A stretch of DNA of 64,000 bases from Colwellia piezophila ATCC BAA-637 (GCF_000378625.1 NZ_KB905160.1:535619-599618); one strand, 5' to 3'; numbered from the stretch's first letter, positions 9,943-20,712 are shown. The notes: generated by a model from the letters alone, not told the origin. Numbers and translations are program-made.

Positions 9943-10208
9943 ATACCATTTCGTATAAAGAAGTGATCACTTAGAACGGTATGGGCGACATTAGAACAAT
10001 CAAAATAGGCGTAGTTATAGTTACTCTACATCAAGCCTATTTTGTGACGTTATCATGGTGCTCCATGTGTTCCCAAAGGGCGAGTTTTAAAGGCTTATAT
10101 ACTGCGTTATTGATTTTGCTAAGGGAACAACCATTAGCTGCATTCAATGCCTTGCCTATAAACCTTTAAATTCTCGCCAAGTGATCACTTTCTTATACGA
10201 ATTGGTAT
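9943..10208. repeat. MITE-like palindromic element, copy 1
   Basis: A 266-bp element bounded by 30-bp terminal inverted repeats: 9943-9972 (begins ATACCATTTCGTATAAAG) and 10179-10208 (ends ATACGAATTGGTAT), with about four mismatches. Inside are two nested hairpins: CAAAATAGGC (10001-10010) with GCCTATTTTG (10035-10044), and GGCGAGTTTTAAAGG (from 10079) with CTTTAAATTCTCGCC (to 10178). The internal 100 bp reappear in the element at 60209-60472. It encodes no transposase; the 62-codon ORF inside it is a by-product. Confidence 0.75.
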
Positions 10209-10225
10209 TAGATCCCTGTAAATAA

Positions 10226-10252
10226 AAAGGTGCAAGCATTGTTTGCACCTTT
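10226..10252 (-). terminator. terminator for the minus-strand fucosidase
   Basis: AAAGGTGCAA (10226-10235) pairs with TTGCACCTTT (10243-10252). Read on the minus strand it is followed by TTTTTATTT, as expected downstream of the gene ending at 10330. Confidence 0.8.
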
Positions 10253-10329
10253 ACCATTCACATCTTCACACTTCAGATTATCCCTACAATAAACGTTGTC
10301 AGCTAGTAGCAAGATTGAAAACGTTTAGA

Positions 10330-11964
10330 TTAATCGGAGATAACCACTTTGATTTCATCTTCTGCTTCTAGGGTGAATTTGTTCAATCTTTCGAGCTTTA
10401 ATCTATTTTCAACATCTGGCTCGTTGACAATTAATTTACCGGCCACCTTAATTCTGAAGGCATGAGCAAACTCACCTTGGTAACCTTTTGGGAATTTAAT
10501 GTGCAAGCCGTCTTTGTCTCGGCTCCAGGCAATTATTTCATCACTGTCTAGCAATTCAATACTGGTGATTTTATTTTCACTAGAGATATCATAATCACTG
10601 TTGAGTGTTTTGATAGTTAATATACGGCTTTTGGGCATACCTAATACAATGGTGTATAAGTTATTTTGCTTTTGGGTGAAACGAATATCATCAGCGCCTA
10701 AGTTACGATAATCCCATGCATAAATGGTTTTATTTTTCTTAAGCTTTTTATAAATTAAATGTTTACCTTCACCATAGACTGAGTATCTCCGGGTGCCATA
10801 AATAGCTTCGCCGTTGGCGCTTAACCAACGACCAATACCTTGAGTAATTTCGAGTTCACCTGCGGGAATAGAACCGTCACCTTTAGGTGTCAGAGACATT
10901 AAATAAATGCCGCCACGAGAGACGTTATCCACTAAAAAACCGACATGAAAGCGAGCACCATCGCTATAGGTTTTATTATTAACATAAGACCAAGGGTAAC
11001 CGATAGCGCGGTCAGTGAGGTAGTAACCTTTAATATGCTCTGGCATGTCGCGACCGCCTTCATAAGAGCGTAAACCTACCTCTTTAGGGAAGTTAAAATT
11101 ACCGGCATGTTTGTTGGCTAATACAACTTCTTGGTTTCTTTTGTCTGCTTCATTAAAGTAATAACTGAGGGTCTCTAATACCGTTTTTTCTGAAGGGTGG
11201 CTTTTTTTCATTGCTTGTCTTAAACCATCAAACCATAATAAATCGGGTTGATAATTATCGATAATTTCGTAAACTTTCTTTTGCCAATCTTGTTCGAATT
11301 TCTTAATTACGGCGGGATCATTTTTGTCCCAGAAAAAATCATTGAATTCAGGATTATTCATATCCCATTTTTTTGCTTCATCTCGTGAGTCTTTAGGTAA
11401 AAATTTGCTTTTCCAACCCGGAGAACGACCGTGATGCATAGTCGCCACTAGCTTCATGTCATTAGCACGTACTGCTTTGGCTATTTCACCGTAAATATCA
11501 CGTTTAGGTCCCATTTGTTTCGCATTCCAACGGCTTACTTTTGAGTCCCAAAGCAAGAATCCATCATGATGAACAACACTGATGCCGGCAAACTTGGCTC
11601 CCGCGTTATGCATTACCCCCGCCCAATCATCGGCATTGAATTTTGGCGCGGTAAATTTTTTAACTAGATCGGTATAACCCACTTTATCTAAATCACCATA
11701 TTTTTCTTTGTGGTATGAGTAGACACCTTTGACGTCCCTTTTATGGCTGTATAAATTAGGCGCATAATCAGGGCCACCGTGCGCGGGCACAGAATAAACA
11801 CCCCAGTGGGTATAAATACCAAACTTAGCATCAACTATCCACTCAGGTAAGACTTGTGTTGATAGCGAGTCCCAACTAGCTTCATATTTGTCAGCGCTAG
11901 CATTCAGTGAGGTGATACTGGCGGTTATTAATAAACTCACTAGCGTTAATTTTGAAAATTTCAT
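10330..11964 (-). CDS. GH29 alpha-L-fucosidase, exported
   Basis: A 544-residue GH29 alpha-L-fucosidase with a signal peptide of about 24 residues (ends NASA). Core motifs are AKFGIYTHWG near residue 46, VVHHDGF near 129, MHHGRSPGW near 176 and the candidate nucleophile Asp246 in WFDG. It is closest by eye to the protein at 5792 and extends about 20 residues further at the C-terminus with a charged tail ending KVVISD. It is transcribed away from the GlyGly-CTERM gene upstream and has its own terminator. The gap at 11965-12103 contains a solo repeat end at 11999. Likely periplasmic; the linkage hydrolysed is unknown. Confidence 0.94.
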   Translation of the reverse strand: MKFSKLTLVSLLITASITSLNASADKYEASWDSLSTQVLPEWIVDAKFGIYTHWGVYSVPAHGGPDYAPNLYSHKRDVKGVYSYHKEKYGDLDKVGYTDLVKKFTAPKFNADDWAGVMHNAGAKFAGISVVHHDGFLLWDSKVSRWNAKQMGPKRDIYGEIAKAVRANDMKLVATMHHGRSPGWKSKFLPKDSRDEAKKWDMNNPEFNDFFWDKNDPAVIKKFEQDWQKKVYEIIDNYQPDLLWFDGLRQAMKKSHPSEKTVLETLSYYFNEADKRNQEVVLANKHAGNFNFPKEVGLRSYEGGRDMPEHIKGYYLTDRAIGYPWSYVNNKTYSDGARFHVGFLVDNVSRGGIYLMSLTPKGDGSIPAGELEITQGIGRWLSANGEAIYGTRRYSVYGEGKHLIYKKLKKNKTIYAWDYRNLGADDIRFTQKQNNLYTIVLGMPKSRILTIKTLNSDYDISSENKITSIELLDSDEIIAWSRDKDGLHIKFPKGYQGEFAHAFRIKVAGKLIVNEPDVENRLKLERLNKFTLEAEDEIKVVISD

Positions 11965-11998
11965 TTTGTGTTTTCCTTAGATATTGATAAAGAAGCTA

Positions 11999-12017
11999 AT
12001 ACCAAGTCCATTAAGTT
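11999..12017. repeat. solo end of the MITE-like repeat
   Basis: The 19 bases starting ATACCAAGTCCATTAAGTT are identical to the left terminus of the element at 60209. No matching partner end is seen within 300 bp, so this looks like a remnant. Confidence 0.45.
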
Positions 12018-12103
12018 CGTTTTGTTCTTATTAGGCTTCTTATGTTACTGCTTAATCTTTCTGGCTTGCGCTAACTGTCTTAAACGCATGGGTATAAATA
12101 AAA

Positions 12104-12132
12104 ATACCTGACAGTGATTAACTGTCAGGTAT
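12104..12132 (-). terminator. terminator for the 2061-residue gene
   Basis: A perfect 12-bp stem, ATACCTGACAGT (12104-12115) with ACTGTCAGGTAT (12121-12132), loop GATTA. On the minus strand it leads into TTTTATTTAT, 40 bases after the stop at 12171. Confidence 0.88.
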
Positions 12133-12170
12133 GATATTTTTAGATGTGTTTTCTAGATTCTAGAAATTGA

Positions 12171-15100
12171 TTACTTCTTGAAAAATCTACGGCGTGCTAA
12201 ACCGGCAAGACCCATTAAGCTAAGTAACCAACCAAAAGAGCCACCGCTGTCATCATTCTGAGGGCTGCTGTAAAGGTTATAAGGCGCTTGGTAAACCACT
12301 ACTTCAACCGTTTGAGACGATGTGTCGGTACCATTACTTGCTAACACCTCAAAAGTTAATGTCGTTTGATGTTGTACTTCAGGAGCAGTGAAGCTTATCG
12401 TGCTTGAGCTTGCTCCGCTTAGTTCAACGTCTGGACCCGATAATTGCAGCCAGGTATAGCTAACATCGTCGCCTTCATAATCAGTTGTTAACGCGCTAAG
12501 AGTCACCTGTGATGTACTAAAGGTAGATAAATTGTTGAGTGTTATCTCTGGCAAAGTATTTACATGATCAACAGCAAGCACACCCGGATCTGCTATCTCA
12601 CCGTTAACTAAGCCGTCACCATCATTAGCACCGCCATCTTCAATAGTTAACTGGATACAGCCGTGACCAAAAGTTAAGCCTGGCGTGTATTTGCTTGATG
12701 AGGGGGCAGGACAGTTACCGCTAAAGTGTCTGACTGCCGAACTTAGGCTGTTGTTTTCATCTTCAACAAAGTTAAACCAACTTTTTGACTCGGTAAACTT
12801 ACGATAGACAGCACCTTTTGGAATAATTAAGCCTTGTGCTAATGGCAATACCACCTGCACAGACTCACCACTGACATTTAAACCTTTGATATTAAAGTTT
12901 GTAATAGATGAAACAGAGTCAAATTCAACATCAGCCATCAGCGCATCTGCAGCAATACTTGCGAAATCAAGGCCTCGAGCATGTTCACCTAATACCAATT
13001 TTAAACCCGCTTGTACTTGCAGTGGTTGTTCATCTACTGCCACAGGTAAGCGAGAGGTATCACTGTCAGTGTCTATTGAATCAGGTATACCATCTTGATC
13101 GCTATCGGCAACAATCTCGGTTAGTGCTTCATCAATATACAAGGAGGTGAACACTTCAGTACTCAATAGATCAACACTATTGGTTTCAGTCACAGTAACT
13201 TTTACCTGATATGTACCGGTAGCCAAATTGGCGGGGTCAAAAGTGAAGCTATTGAGTAACTCACCAGAAACCTCACCACTAAAGGCACTATCAACCACTT
13301 CGAAACTAACACTGTGTTCATCACTGCTATTTATATCGCTAATGTCAGCGGTAATTGAAACTAAGCCTGATGTTGGCGACACCGTACTAATATTTTGTTC
13401 CGCTTGTTTAACACTAATATCAACCGTAGGCGCAAAATTATCGGCGCTAACTTTAACGGTTAAGGCCATCGCTTCAGGAATAGCCGCGTTCATAAGGTAC
13501 GGTTTATCAGCAAAGCTATCAGCAAAGCTGTCAATAACTATTTCATCACCCGCTTGTGCTTCGCTGTCAATGACCAACACCAATTCAGTGGCTAGACTAT
13601 CTTCTTCGAAGGTAACTTGTCCCGTCGTACTGCCTGTTGGTGTATTGATAAGGTAATCAATTATCACAGGATACTCAGGTGCCGGGCCACTTAACTTAAC
13701 CGGTATACGTAAAGTACTACCGGCTTCAGCGATAACATCTGTACCTAGTGAAACCAATGGTCGTATACGATACGATATTTCTTTCGTAGCCGTATTGCCA
13801 GCGGCATCGGTGGCACTAAAGGTAATTATATGTAGACCAGACGGTAGCAGTAAATTTTCTGTCTCTAATACCGGGGTAATTGGGCCGTCGAAGGCATCGG
13901 TTACGGAAACAGTATGGCCAATTTTATTGCCGTCAATCAATCCCTCTACTATCCCTGATATATCCGTTAATATCCCGTGAGCATTTGACGTGACAGTGAC
14001 ATTTTTGTCAGTAAATACCGGCGGTAAAACATCCGTTATATCAGTATCGATATTATCACCAATACCATCACCATCAATATCTACTGTTTCACTGGCATCA
14101 TTTGGAAAGGCATCACTGTTGTCACCCACACCATCACCATCACTATCTACCGTTTCAGTAGCATCAGTTGGAAAGGCATCACTGTTGTCACCGACACCAT
14201 CTTCATCGGTATCAGTTGTTTCATTCGGATCTTCAGGGAATGCATCGTCAATATCAACAACGCCATCGCCATCAGTATCGGTATCGGCATTAGCAACAAT
14301 ACGTACTAATAAGGCCGCGGCGTGATTTTGGTTGAGATTAAAACCAGTAACCGCTACAACATCAGCGAATTTTTCTTGCTCTACGGCATATTTCAGCATG
14401 GGCGCTTCAACCGTTTCATCTACTACATTGGTATCTTTTGTTGCCACTGTCCATTTTGAATCTTTACCTTCTTTTACCCAAGTCGACCATTGCTCGCCAT
14501 TTAACGTTAAGAAAGCAGTAATGTTCTCAGGTGATTCATCAGCATCAAAGAAGCCATGTATGGCAGTGAACTGCTCAGGTGTAGACCATTGCCACTCTGG
14601 GTTATCCGCCAACCAGGCTTCAACATGGGAGAAGTCTGCAATGCCAACTTCATCTTCTGCTGTTAAAGTTAAGCTAGCACTTACAGGCAGACGCATAACA
14701 TCGAGACGTTCGCCTAAAATGTCGTAGGCAGTCCAATAATCTTGTTCAGCACTATTTTTATAAGAATCGGTGTTTGACAATTTTGAACCGGTTAGAACTA
14801 CATCAGCAGCCAGTACAACTACTTGACGAGTTACTTGAATGGCCGCATTACTAGCCGTATCGGTTACATTGTAAGTAAGCTGATAAGTACCAGCGGTTGT
14901 AGTATCAAGCGTATCTGAAACCATCACATTAGCTGTGACATCACCATCAACATTATCCATGGCAGTAAAGCCAGGTTCTAGATAACTATCACCAACTTGT
15001 AGCTCAACTGCAGCATCTATAAGCGTGATAACGGGAACACTTTGATCTGCTATGGTAACCGTAGCTTGAGTGCTACCAGTATTTTCAGCACTATCTGTTG

Positions 15101-18100
15101 CCGAGAATGTGACCGTAGTAACACCGATTGGAAACACATTCGGTGCATCATCAGTAATACTAACATTACCATCTACCGCATCATTGGCAGTGGCAGCAGC
15201 TAAGAAGGCACTAATTGCACTGTCTGAAATCGCTGTACCATCGCTGTCAGTTGCGGCAACAGTAATATTGGCTGGTGCAGTTAGTACTGGCGCACTGGCA
15301 TCTTGTACGGTAACCACTCGAGTTACTGGTTCTGCATGGTTGCCTTCGTTATCAACTGCGGTATACGTTAGGGTATAAGTCGCTTGTACCGAGGTATCAA
15401 CCGTATCACCACCAATGACAACAGTAACGTTTGCATCAACAATATCTGTTGCTGTCGCCCCGGGTTCAGTATATTCACTGTTCGGTGCTAGTGTTATTGC
15501 GCTCTCGCCATTCAAGGTGATAACGGGGACCGTCGTGTCCACAACGGTTATTGTCGCTTCGCTAGTACCGGTATAGCTTTCACTATCTGTCGATTCGAAA
15601 GTAACTGGTGTATCACCTAAGGCAAAGAATTCAGGTACATCAACAGCACTAGGGATAAGCGTGCCATCCACAGCATCTTCAGCCGTGGCAGCAAGTAAGA
15701 ACGCGACTATGCTTGCATCGCTATTTTCAGTACCTGCAGGGCTAGTCGCCTCAACAGTGATACTTTCTGGCGCGATAACGACTGGCGCTGCAGCATCTTG
15801 AACTGTGACGGTACGGCTGGCTGTTCCTACAAGGCCTTTTTTATCAGACACGGTATAAGTAACGGTATAAGTACCCTCGGTAGTGATATCAACCCCACTT
15901 TCATCTATTTCTATATCACCGGTGACATCACCATCAACATTATCCAGTGCTGTAGCCCCTTCATCCATATAGGTACCATTAAGTGCCACTGTTTGCGTAC
16001 TCTCACCAATTAAGGTAATAACCGGTGCGGTTTGGTCAGTAATCGTTATGGTTGCTTGCGCTGTTACCGTGTTATTACCAGTGTCTGTGGCAGTAAAGGT
16101 TACTAAGGTATCACCAAGCGCAAAGGTATCAGGCGCATCATGGCTTACGGTAATACTACCATCGTCAATATCGCTAGCGCTTGCCGCGGTTAAAAATGCC
16201 GCTATAGTTGCATTTGTTTTACTAGTACCGGTACTGTCTAAGGCCGCTACAGTAATATCAACAGGAGCCGTTACAACAGGAGCCGTATCTACGCTTTTAC
16301 TGGCATTATGTGGGAAGTCATCAGCATTATCACCAACGCCATCTGAATCACTATCGAGAGTTTCAGTGGGATCTGTTGGGAAGGCATCACTGTTATTACC
16401 AACGCCATCACCATCAGTATCGGTTGTTTCAGTAGGATCCGTAGGGAATGCATCTAACGCTAAAACTGGCGCTGAGGTTGAATCAACAGCTGATTTACCC
16501 TCATTCCAATCATCGGGATAACCGTCGCCGTCAGTATCAACAGAAGCAGCGGCATCATTTATAAAGGCATCTTGTGTATCAATAACGCCATCGCCATCAG
16601 TATCGGCATTGGGATCAACAACTACGCGTACTAACAAGGCAGCGGCGTGATCTTTATAGAGTTTAAAATCAGAGACAGCCTCAAAGTCGTCAAAGCGATC
16701 ATCTTTAACTACTGCATATTTTAGCATGGGGGCACCAGCTGTTTCATCTGCTGAGTTTGTATCTTTCGTTGCCACTGTCCATTTTGAATCATTTGAACTA
16801 TTTGTCCAAGTAGACCATTGGTTGCCATTTAACGCTAAGAATGCAGCAATATTATCTTGCTCTTTATCTGCAAAAGCATCAAAGAAACCATGAAGGGATC
16901 CGAATTGCTCCGGTGTTGCCCATTGCCACTCGGGATTTGCCAACAACCAGGTATCAACATCGGAGTCTTTTGCGGTACCAACATTATCTCCTTCTTTTAA
17001 ATTTAAGCTGGCACTGACATGAAAACGCATAATATCAAGGCGTTCGCCTAAAATTTCGTATGCGGTCCAATAATCATTATCCTCAATATTTTCATAAGAA
17101 TCGGATTTTGACAACCTTGAACCGGCTTGAATCACGCCGTCATATTTGTCCTGTGGAGCTGGGTCGGAATTATCGCCTACGCCGTCGCCATCGCTATCTA
17201 TGCTTTCAGTAGCGTCTTCCGGGAAGGCATCTATCGCTAGCTCTGTGGTTGAATCATCTGCTGACTTACCGTCATTCCAACTATCTGGATAACCGTCGCC
17301 ATCAGTATCAAGAGAAGCCGCGGCATCAAGTGGGAAGGCATCTTTTAATAGGCCTGAGTTTGAATCATCGGCTGACATCCCCTCATTCCAATCATCGGGA
17401 TAACCGTCGCCATCAGTATCAAGATAAGCCGCGGCGTCATTTGGAAAGGCATCTATTACTAATACCGGCTCTGAAGTTGAATCTACGGCTGATTTACCGT
17501 CATTCCAACTATCAGGGTAACCGTCATTATCGCTGTCTATTGAGGCGGAAATGTCTGCAGGAAAGGCATCATCTTCATCGGAAACATTATCGCCATCGGT
17601 ATCCGTTTGGCCATTGGTAGGATCATCAAGATGGAGATCTAACACTAATTTTGGCTCTGAAGTTGAATGAGATTGGTCTTTACCATCATTCCAATAATCT
17701 GGTAAACCGTCATTATCATCATCAATAGAAGCCGCTGGGTCATCTGGAAAAGCATCTTCTGAATCATTAACACCATCGAGGTCACTATCAACAGCTACCA
17801 CACGTACTAATAAGGCAGCGACGTGATTAGTTTTGAGAGTTAAACCAGTTTTCGGCGAAACGGTAGCAAATGAACCGCCATCTACGACATATTTCAGCAT
17901 GGCTAGATTAGCTTCTTGATCAGCGTTGCTGGTATCTTTAGTTGCCACTGTCCATTTACCATTCTTATTCATTGACCATCGATCACCATTAAAACCCAAG
18001 AAGGCATCAATATTGTCTTGTAACGCAGGAAGATTGAAGACATTGCGAATGGCATCGAATTGCTCAGGTGTTGCCCATTGCCACTCGGAATTCTCCGGCA

Positions 18101-18356
18101 ACGATAACCAGGTTTCGACATGGCTGTAATCAGCTTTGTCGTCACCTTGTCCTAAAGTTAAGTTTGCACTAATTGGCAGACGCATAACATCGAGACGCTC
18201 GTCTAAAATATCAAATGCCGTCCAATGATCATTACCCGCAATATTTTCATAAGAGCTTGGATCTGACAGTAATGTGTCGGCAAAAGCCGAGAAGTTGCTA
18301 GTGAGACAAATGATTCCGATTGCTGTAGCAAGTTTGTGTTTGTTAAATTTATTCAT
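12171..18356 (-). CDS. giant secreted multidomain protein, GlyGly-CTERM anchored
   Basis: A 2061-residue surface or secreted protein. Residues 1-26 are a signal peptide whose start MNKFNKHKLATAIG is shared with the protein at 34363. An unrecognised module of about 155-165 residues (WTAYDILGERLDVMR ... WQWATPEQF ... ALLVRVV) occurs three times, at about residues 33-187, 415-580 and 1195-1360. Asp-rich thrombospondin-3-like linkers (DTDGDGYPDDWN) separate the modules and probably bind calcium. Residues about 690-1185 alternate HYR-like and DUF5011/Ig-like domains; further Ig/cadherin-like domains fill 1450-2030. The C-terminus (GGSFGWLLSLMGLAGL then RRRFFKK) is a GlyGly-CTERM signal of the kind processed by rhombosortase. 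No catalytic motif is seen. A binding, adhesion or scaffold role for polysaccharide is inferred. Confidence 0.85.
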   Translation of the reverse strand: MNKFNKHKLATAIGIICLTSNFSAFADTLLSDPSSYENIAGNDHWTAFDILDERLDVMRLPISANLTLGQGDDKADYSHVETWLSLPENSEWQWATPEQFDAIRNVFNLPALQDNIDAFLGFNGDRWSMNKNGKWTVATKDTSNADQEANLAMLKYVVDGGSFATVSPKTGLTLKTNHVAALLVRVVAVDSDLDGVNDSEDAFPDDPAASIDDDNDGLPDYWNDGKDQSHSTSEPKLVLDLHLDDPTNGQTDTDGDNVSDEDDAFPADISASIDSDNDGYPDSWNDGKSAVDSTSEPVLVIDAFPNDAAAYLDTDGDGYPDDWNEGMSADDSNSGLLKDAFPLDAAASLDTDGDGYPDSWNDGKSADDSTTELAIDAFPEDATESIDSDGDGVGDNSDPAPQDKYDGVIQAGSRLSKSDSYENIEDNDYWTAYEILGERLDIMRFHVSASLNLKEGDNVGTAKDSDVDTWLLANPEWQWATPEQFGSLHGFFDAFADKEQDNIAAFLALNGNQWSTWTNSSNDSKWTVATKDTNSADETAGAPMLKYAVVKDDRFDDFEAVSDFKLYKDHAAALLVRVVVDPNADTDGDGVIDTQDAFINDAAASVDTDGDGYPDDWNEGKSAVDSTSAPVLALDAFPTDPTETTDTDGDGVGNNSDAFPTDPTETLDSDSDGVGDNADDFPHNASKSVDTAPVVTAPVDITVAALDSTGTSKTNATIAAFLTAASASDIDDGSITVSHDAPDTFALGDTLVTFTATDTGNNTVTAQATITITDQTAPVITLIGESTQTVALNGTYMDEGATALDNVDGDVTGDIEIDESGVDITTEGTYTVTYTVSDKKGLVGTASRTVTVQDAAAPVVIAPESITVEATSPAGTENSDASIVAFLLAATAEDAVDGTLIPSAVDVPEFFALGDTPVTFESTDSESYTGTSEATITVVDTTVPVITLNGESAITLAPNSEYTEPGATATDIVDANVTVVIGGDTVDTSVQATYTLTYTAVDNEGNHAEPVTRVVTVQDASAPVLTAPANITVAATDSDGTAISDSAISAFLAAATANDAVDGNVSITDDAPNVFPIGVTTVTFSATDSAENTGSTQATVTIADQSVPVITLIDAAVELQVGDSYLEPGFTAMDNVDGDVTANVMVSDTLDTTTAGTYQLTYNVTDTASNAAIQVTRQVVVLAADVVLTGSKLSNTDSYKNSAEQDYWTAYDILGERLDVMRLPVSASLTLTAEDEVGIADFSHVEAWLADNPEWQWSTPEQFTAIHGFFDADESPENITAFLTLNGEQWSTWVKEGKDSKWTVATKDTNVVDETVEAPMLKYAVEQEKFADVVAVTGFNLNQNHAAALLVRIVANADTDTDGDGVVDIDDAFPEDPNETTDTDEDGVGDNSDAFPTDATETVDSDGDGVGDNSDAFPNDASETVDIDGDGIGDNIDTDITDVLPPVFTDKNVTVTSNAHGILTDISGIVEGLIDGNKIGHTVSVTDAFDGPITPVLETENLLLPSGLHIITFSATDAAGNTATKEISYRIRPLVSLGTDVIAEAGSTLRIPVKLSGPAPEYPVIIDYLINTPTGSTTGQVTFEEDSLATELVLVIDSEAQAGDEIVIDSFADSFADKPYLMNAAIPEAMALTVKVSADNFAPTVDISVKQAEQNISTVSPTSGLVSITADISDINSSDEHSVSFEVVDSAFSGEVSGELLNSFTFDPANLATGTYQVKVTVTETNSVDLLSTEVFTSLYIDEALTEIVADSDQDGIPDSIDTDSDTSRLPVAVDEQPLQVQAGLKLVLGEHARGLDFASIAADALMADVEFDSVSSITNFNIKGLNVSGESVQVVLPLAQGLIIPKGAVYRKFTESKSWFNFVEDENNSLSSAVRHFSGNCPAPSSSKYTPGLTFGHGCIQLTIEDGGANDGDGLVNGEIADPGVLAVDHVNTLPEITLNNLSTFSTSQVTLSALTTDYEGDDVSYTWLQLSGPDVELSGASSSTISFTAPEVQHQTTLTFEVLASNGTDTSSQTVEVVVYQAPYNLYSSPQNDDSGGSFGWLLSLMGLAGLARRRFFKK

Positions 18357-19098
18357 GATTCCCTCATAACTGTTTGGCTTTATTGTCTTTGTTATTGCTA
18401 AATTTCGACTTGTAATTATTATTGTTTGATGTCTTTAGTTTACAATGGTCTAACTGTTGTTTTTGATAGAAATTATCGCGTCAAAACAACAGTTAAATAA
18501 TAAATCTCTGTTTTATCAGTCTATTAAAAATAATAAGTATCACGTTTTTTAGTGATAGTTGTAATTTTAACCATCTAAGTTACATTACCGTAAAGTTCTT
18601 TGCAACGATCAATGTGTTTTTTTTATATAGTATACATCTATGATGGGTTGGCTTATGGCTTCTAGGTCTTTATGTGTGTGATTTTGTTATATAAAGTTCT
18701 TTTAAAGCACTATTACCAGTACTGTAAGTATTTTTAATGGGCTAATGTCTGCCACTAGAACTCGCTAAATTTATTTTTAGACCGCAGGGGAGGGAAGTCA
18801 CGTTTTGTATAAGATGCTTGGTTAGTATCGGTCCAGCGAAAACTCACCATGGCTAACTTAAACAACAAGTAAATAAACTAGCTTGCAGGGATAAACACAA
18901 AATATTTTGTACTTTATTGCATTTAAATCATTGTTGTCAGCAATATATCCGGTTAAATTGCTATGTGTTGGTGTTTATTCTTTACAATACTCACTTGGTG
19001 CTGTAATTTTCTTGTTATGGTTATTGGTGGCCTTTAGTTTTAATAAAACTACCAAGGTAATCAATTAGCACTATTTAGATTAAATAAAGGCAATATTA
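18357..19098. promoter_or_regulatory. divergent intergenic region
   Basis: This 742-bp gap separates the minus-strand 2061-residue gene from the plus-strand sulfatase operon, so it must hold promoters for both. No gene is seen. The part next to the minus gene (18357-18446) is similar to the leader of the gene at 34363. Much of the rest is A+T-rich with no clear structure. Confidence 0.6.
18429..18446 (-). promoter_or_regulatory. leader motif shared with the 34363 gene
   Basis: On the minus strand this reads ATTGTAAACTAAAGACAT, identical to 34271-34288. In both cases it lies about 90 bases before the ATG and is followed by a second shared stretch (ATAATTACAAGT). The pair indicates a duplicated promoter or leader, or a common control element. 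Confidence 0.5.
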
Positions 19099-20667
19099 AT
19101 GAATTCTTTTAAGAATTGTTTAAGCGAGCGTATTTTTAGCGGCAATAAGTTAAGCGGTAATAATATAGCTGCGCTTTCTACTGTTATATTCTCAATAATG
19201 ATTAGTACACTTATTAGTGGCTGTAGTGAATCAAACGTTACTTCAAAAAGCAACTCAGACACTAATTCAGACATTACAGCAGAAAAGCCTTTAAATGTGC
19301 TTTTTATCTTAACCGATGATCAAGCGCCAGATACGGTATCGGCTTTTGGTAATAAACATATAAATACCCCTAATTTAGATAGTTTAGCTAAACAAGGTAT
19401 GCGATTTTCGCATGTTTTTAATCAAGGTGCCTGGTCTGGTGCGGTTTGTTTACCGAGTCGTCAAATGATTAATACCGGTCGCCATTTATATCGGACAGGC
19501 CTTGATGCAAGGGGTGTAAATGACCCTAAGTTTGTTGCTCAACATGCCACTTTTGGCGAAACGTTTAAAAAGTCGGGTTACGATACTTTTCAAACAGGCA
19601 AATGGCATTTATCCATGGATGTTTGGCAGCGAAGCTTCAGCCATGGTAAAGCCATCCATAAAAATGGTATGTCTCGTCATGAAAAAGGTGGTCATTGGGA
19701 TGCCAATTTTACTGACTTTGATGCATCAAAATCTGGTGGTAATGCCTTTACTGATTATAAAGGCGGTAAACATACCAGTGAAGTTGTTGCTGATGCAGCG
19801 GTTGATTTTCTTGCACAGCGAAAAGTGAATGATAAACCTTTTATGATGTATGTTGGTTTTCTTGCGCCCCATGATCCATTGCATGCACCTGATGAATATT
19901 TAGCGCGTTACCCAGTGCAGAAAATTCCAACGCCAAAAAACTTCTTAAAATATCATCCATTTGATCAAGGTGATTATTACCTTCGTGATGAAGTACTAAC
20001 GGGCTTTCCTCGCTCAGAAAAGAATATCAAGGCTAAAATTAGTAAATATTACGCCATGATTGAACATACCGATGCGCAAATTGGTCGAATCCTAGCGCAA
20101 TTAGAACTAAGTGGTCAGGCAGACAATACGGTTGTTATTTATACCTCAGACCACGGCTTAGCTATGGGACGTCATGGTCTTATGGGTAAACAAAATCAAT
20201 ACGATCACAGTGTTCGTGCGCCATTTATTATAAAAGGGCCTAATATTCCTGCCGATAAAACCGCAACGGGCATGTTTTATTTGAACAGTGTTTTCCCGAC
20301 AGCTGTTGAACTTGCCGGTTTAGCAATACCAGCAAGTGTTGATGCGCCGAGCATAGTGCCGCTTATTAACGGTGAGAAAGATGTGGTCTATGACAATATC
20401 TATGGTGGATATCGTCATTTCCAACGCATGGTAAGAAGCCAAGACTTTAAGCTTATTTATTATCCCATGATTAAACGCACCCAGTTGTTTGATATGAAAG
20501 CCGATCCATTAGAAATGCATGACTTGAGCGGACAAGCAAAATACCAAGATCAAATTGCAACCATGATGGTGCAATTAAAAGACTGGCAGACGATTGTAGA
20601 AGACCCGCTTGACTTAAATAATCCTGAAGAAAGTTACCATGCTTTTTTAACCTTAACGTGGGACTAA
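19099..20667 (+). CDS. S1-family sulfatase, lipoprotein
   Basis: A 522-residue sulfatase of the alkaline-phosphatase fold that would hydrolyse a sulfate ester on a carbohydrate. The N-terminus has a hydrophobic stretch ending in the lipobox L-I-S-G-C, so it is probably membrane anchored. The metal-binding start FILTDDQ is near residue 72. The active-site Cys117 lies in C-L-P-S-R, a canonical C-x-P-x-R motif for conversion to formylglycine. TSDHG near residue 350 supplies further metal ligands. It is the first gene of an operon-like run: 45 bp separate it from the next sulfatase, then two beta-helix proteins follow. No maturation enzyme is encoded nearby. Regiospecificity is unknown. Confidence 0.95.
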   Translation: MNSFKNCLSERIFSGNKLSGNNIAALSTVIFSIMISTLISGCSESNVTSKSNSDTNSDITAEKPLNVLFILTDDQAPDTVSAFGNKHINTPNLDSLAKQGMRFSHVFNQGAWSGAVCLPSRQMINTGRHLYRTGLDARGVNDPKFVAQHATFGETFKKSGYDTFQTGKWHLSMDVWQRSFSHGKAIHKNGMSRHEKGGHWDANFTDFDASKSGGNAFTDYKGGKHTSEVVADAAVDFLAQRKVNDKPFMMYVGFLAPHDPLHAPDEYLARYPVQKIPTPKNFLKYHPFDQGDYYLRDEVLTGFPRSEKNIKAKISKYYAMIEHTDAQIGRILAQLELSGQADNTVVIYTSDHGLAMGRHGLMGKQNQYDHSVRAPFIIKGPNIPADKTATGMFYLNSVFPTAVELAGLAIPASVDAPSIVPLINGEKDVVYDNIYGGYRHFQRMVRSQDFKLIYYPMIKRTQLFDMKADPLEMHDLSGQAKYQDQIATMMVQLKDWQTIVEDPLDLNNPEESYHAFLTLTWD

Positions 20668-20712
20668 CCCTTTATCTTCTATGAGACAGCTTGGGAGCTT
20701 GGAATAATTATT

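Noticed and set aside
9981..10169. 62-codon ORF inside the palindromic element
   Set aside because: It lies wholly within the MITE-like repeat, its translation follows the hairpin arms, and it has no proper ribosome-binding site.
12886..16521. Many plus-strand ORFs opposite the giant minus-strand gene
   Set aside because: They are antisense shadows of repeated Asp-rich and Ig-like coding sequence, with low-complexity Ser/Thr/Pro-rich translations.
18580..18605. Further TGTAA/TTACA half-sites upstream of the 2061-residue gene
   Set aside because: The halves are present (GTTACATTACCGTAAAG) but orientation and spacing differ from the 10-bp direct repeat, so it was not counted.
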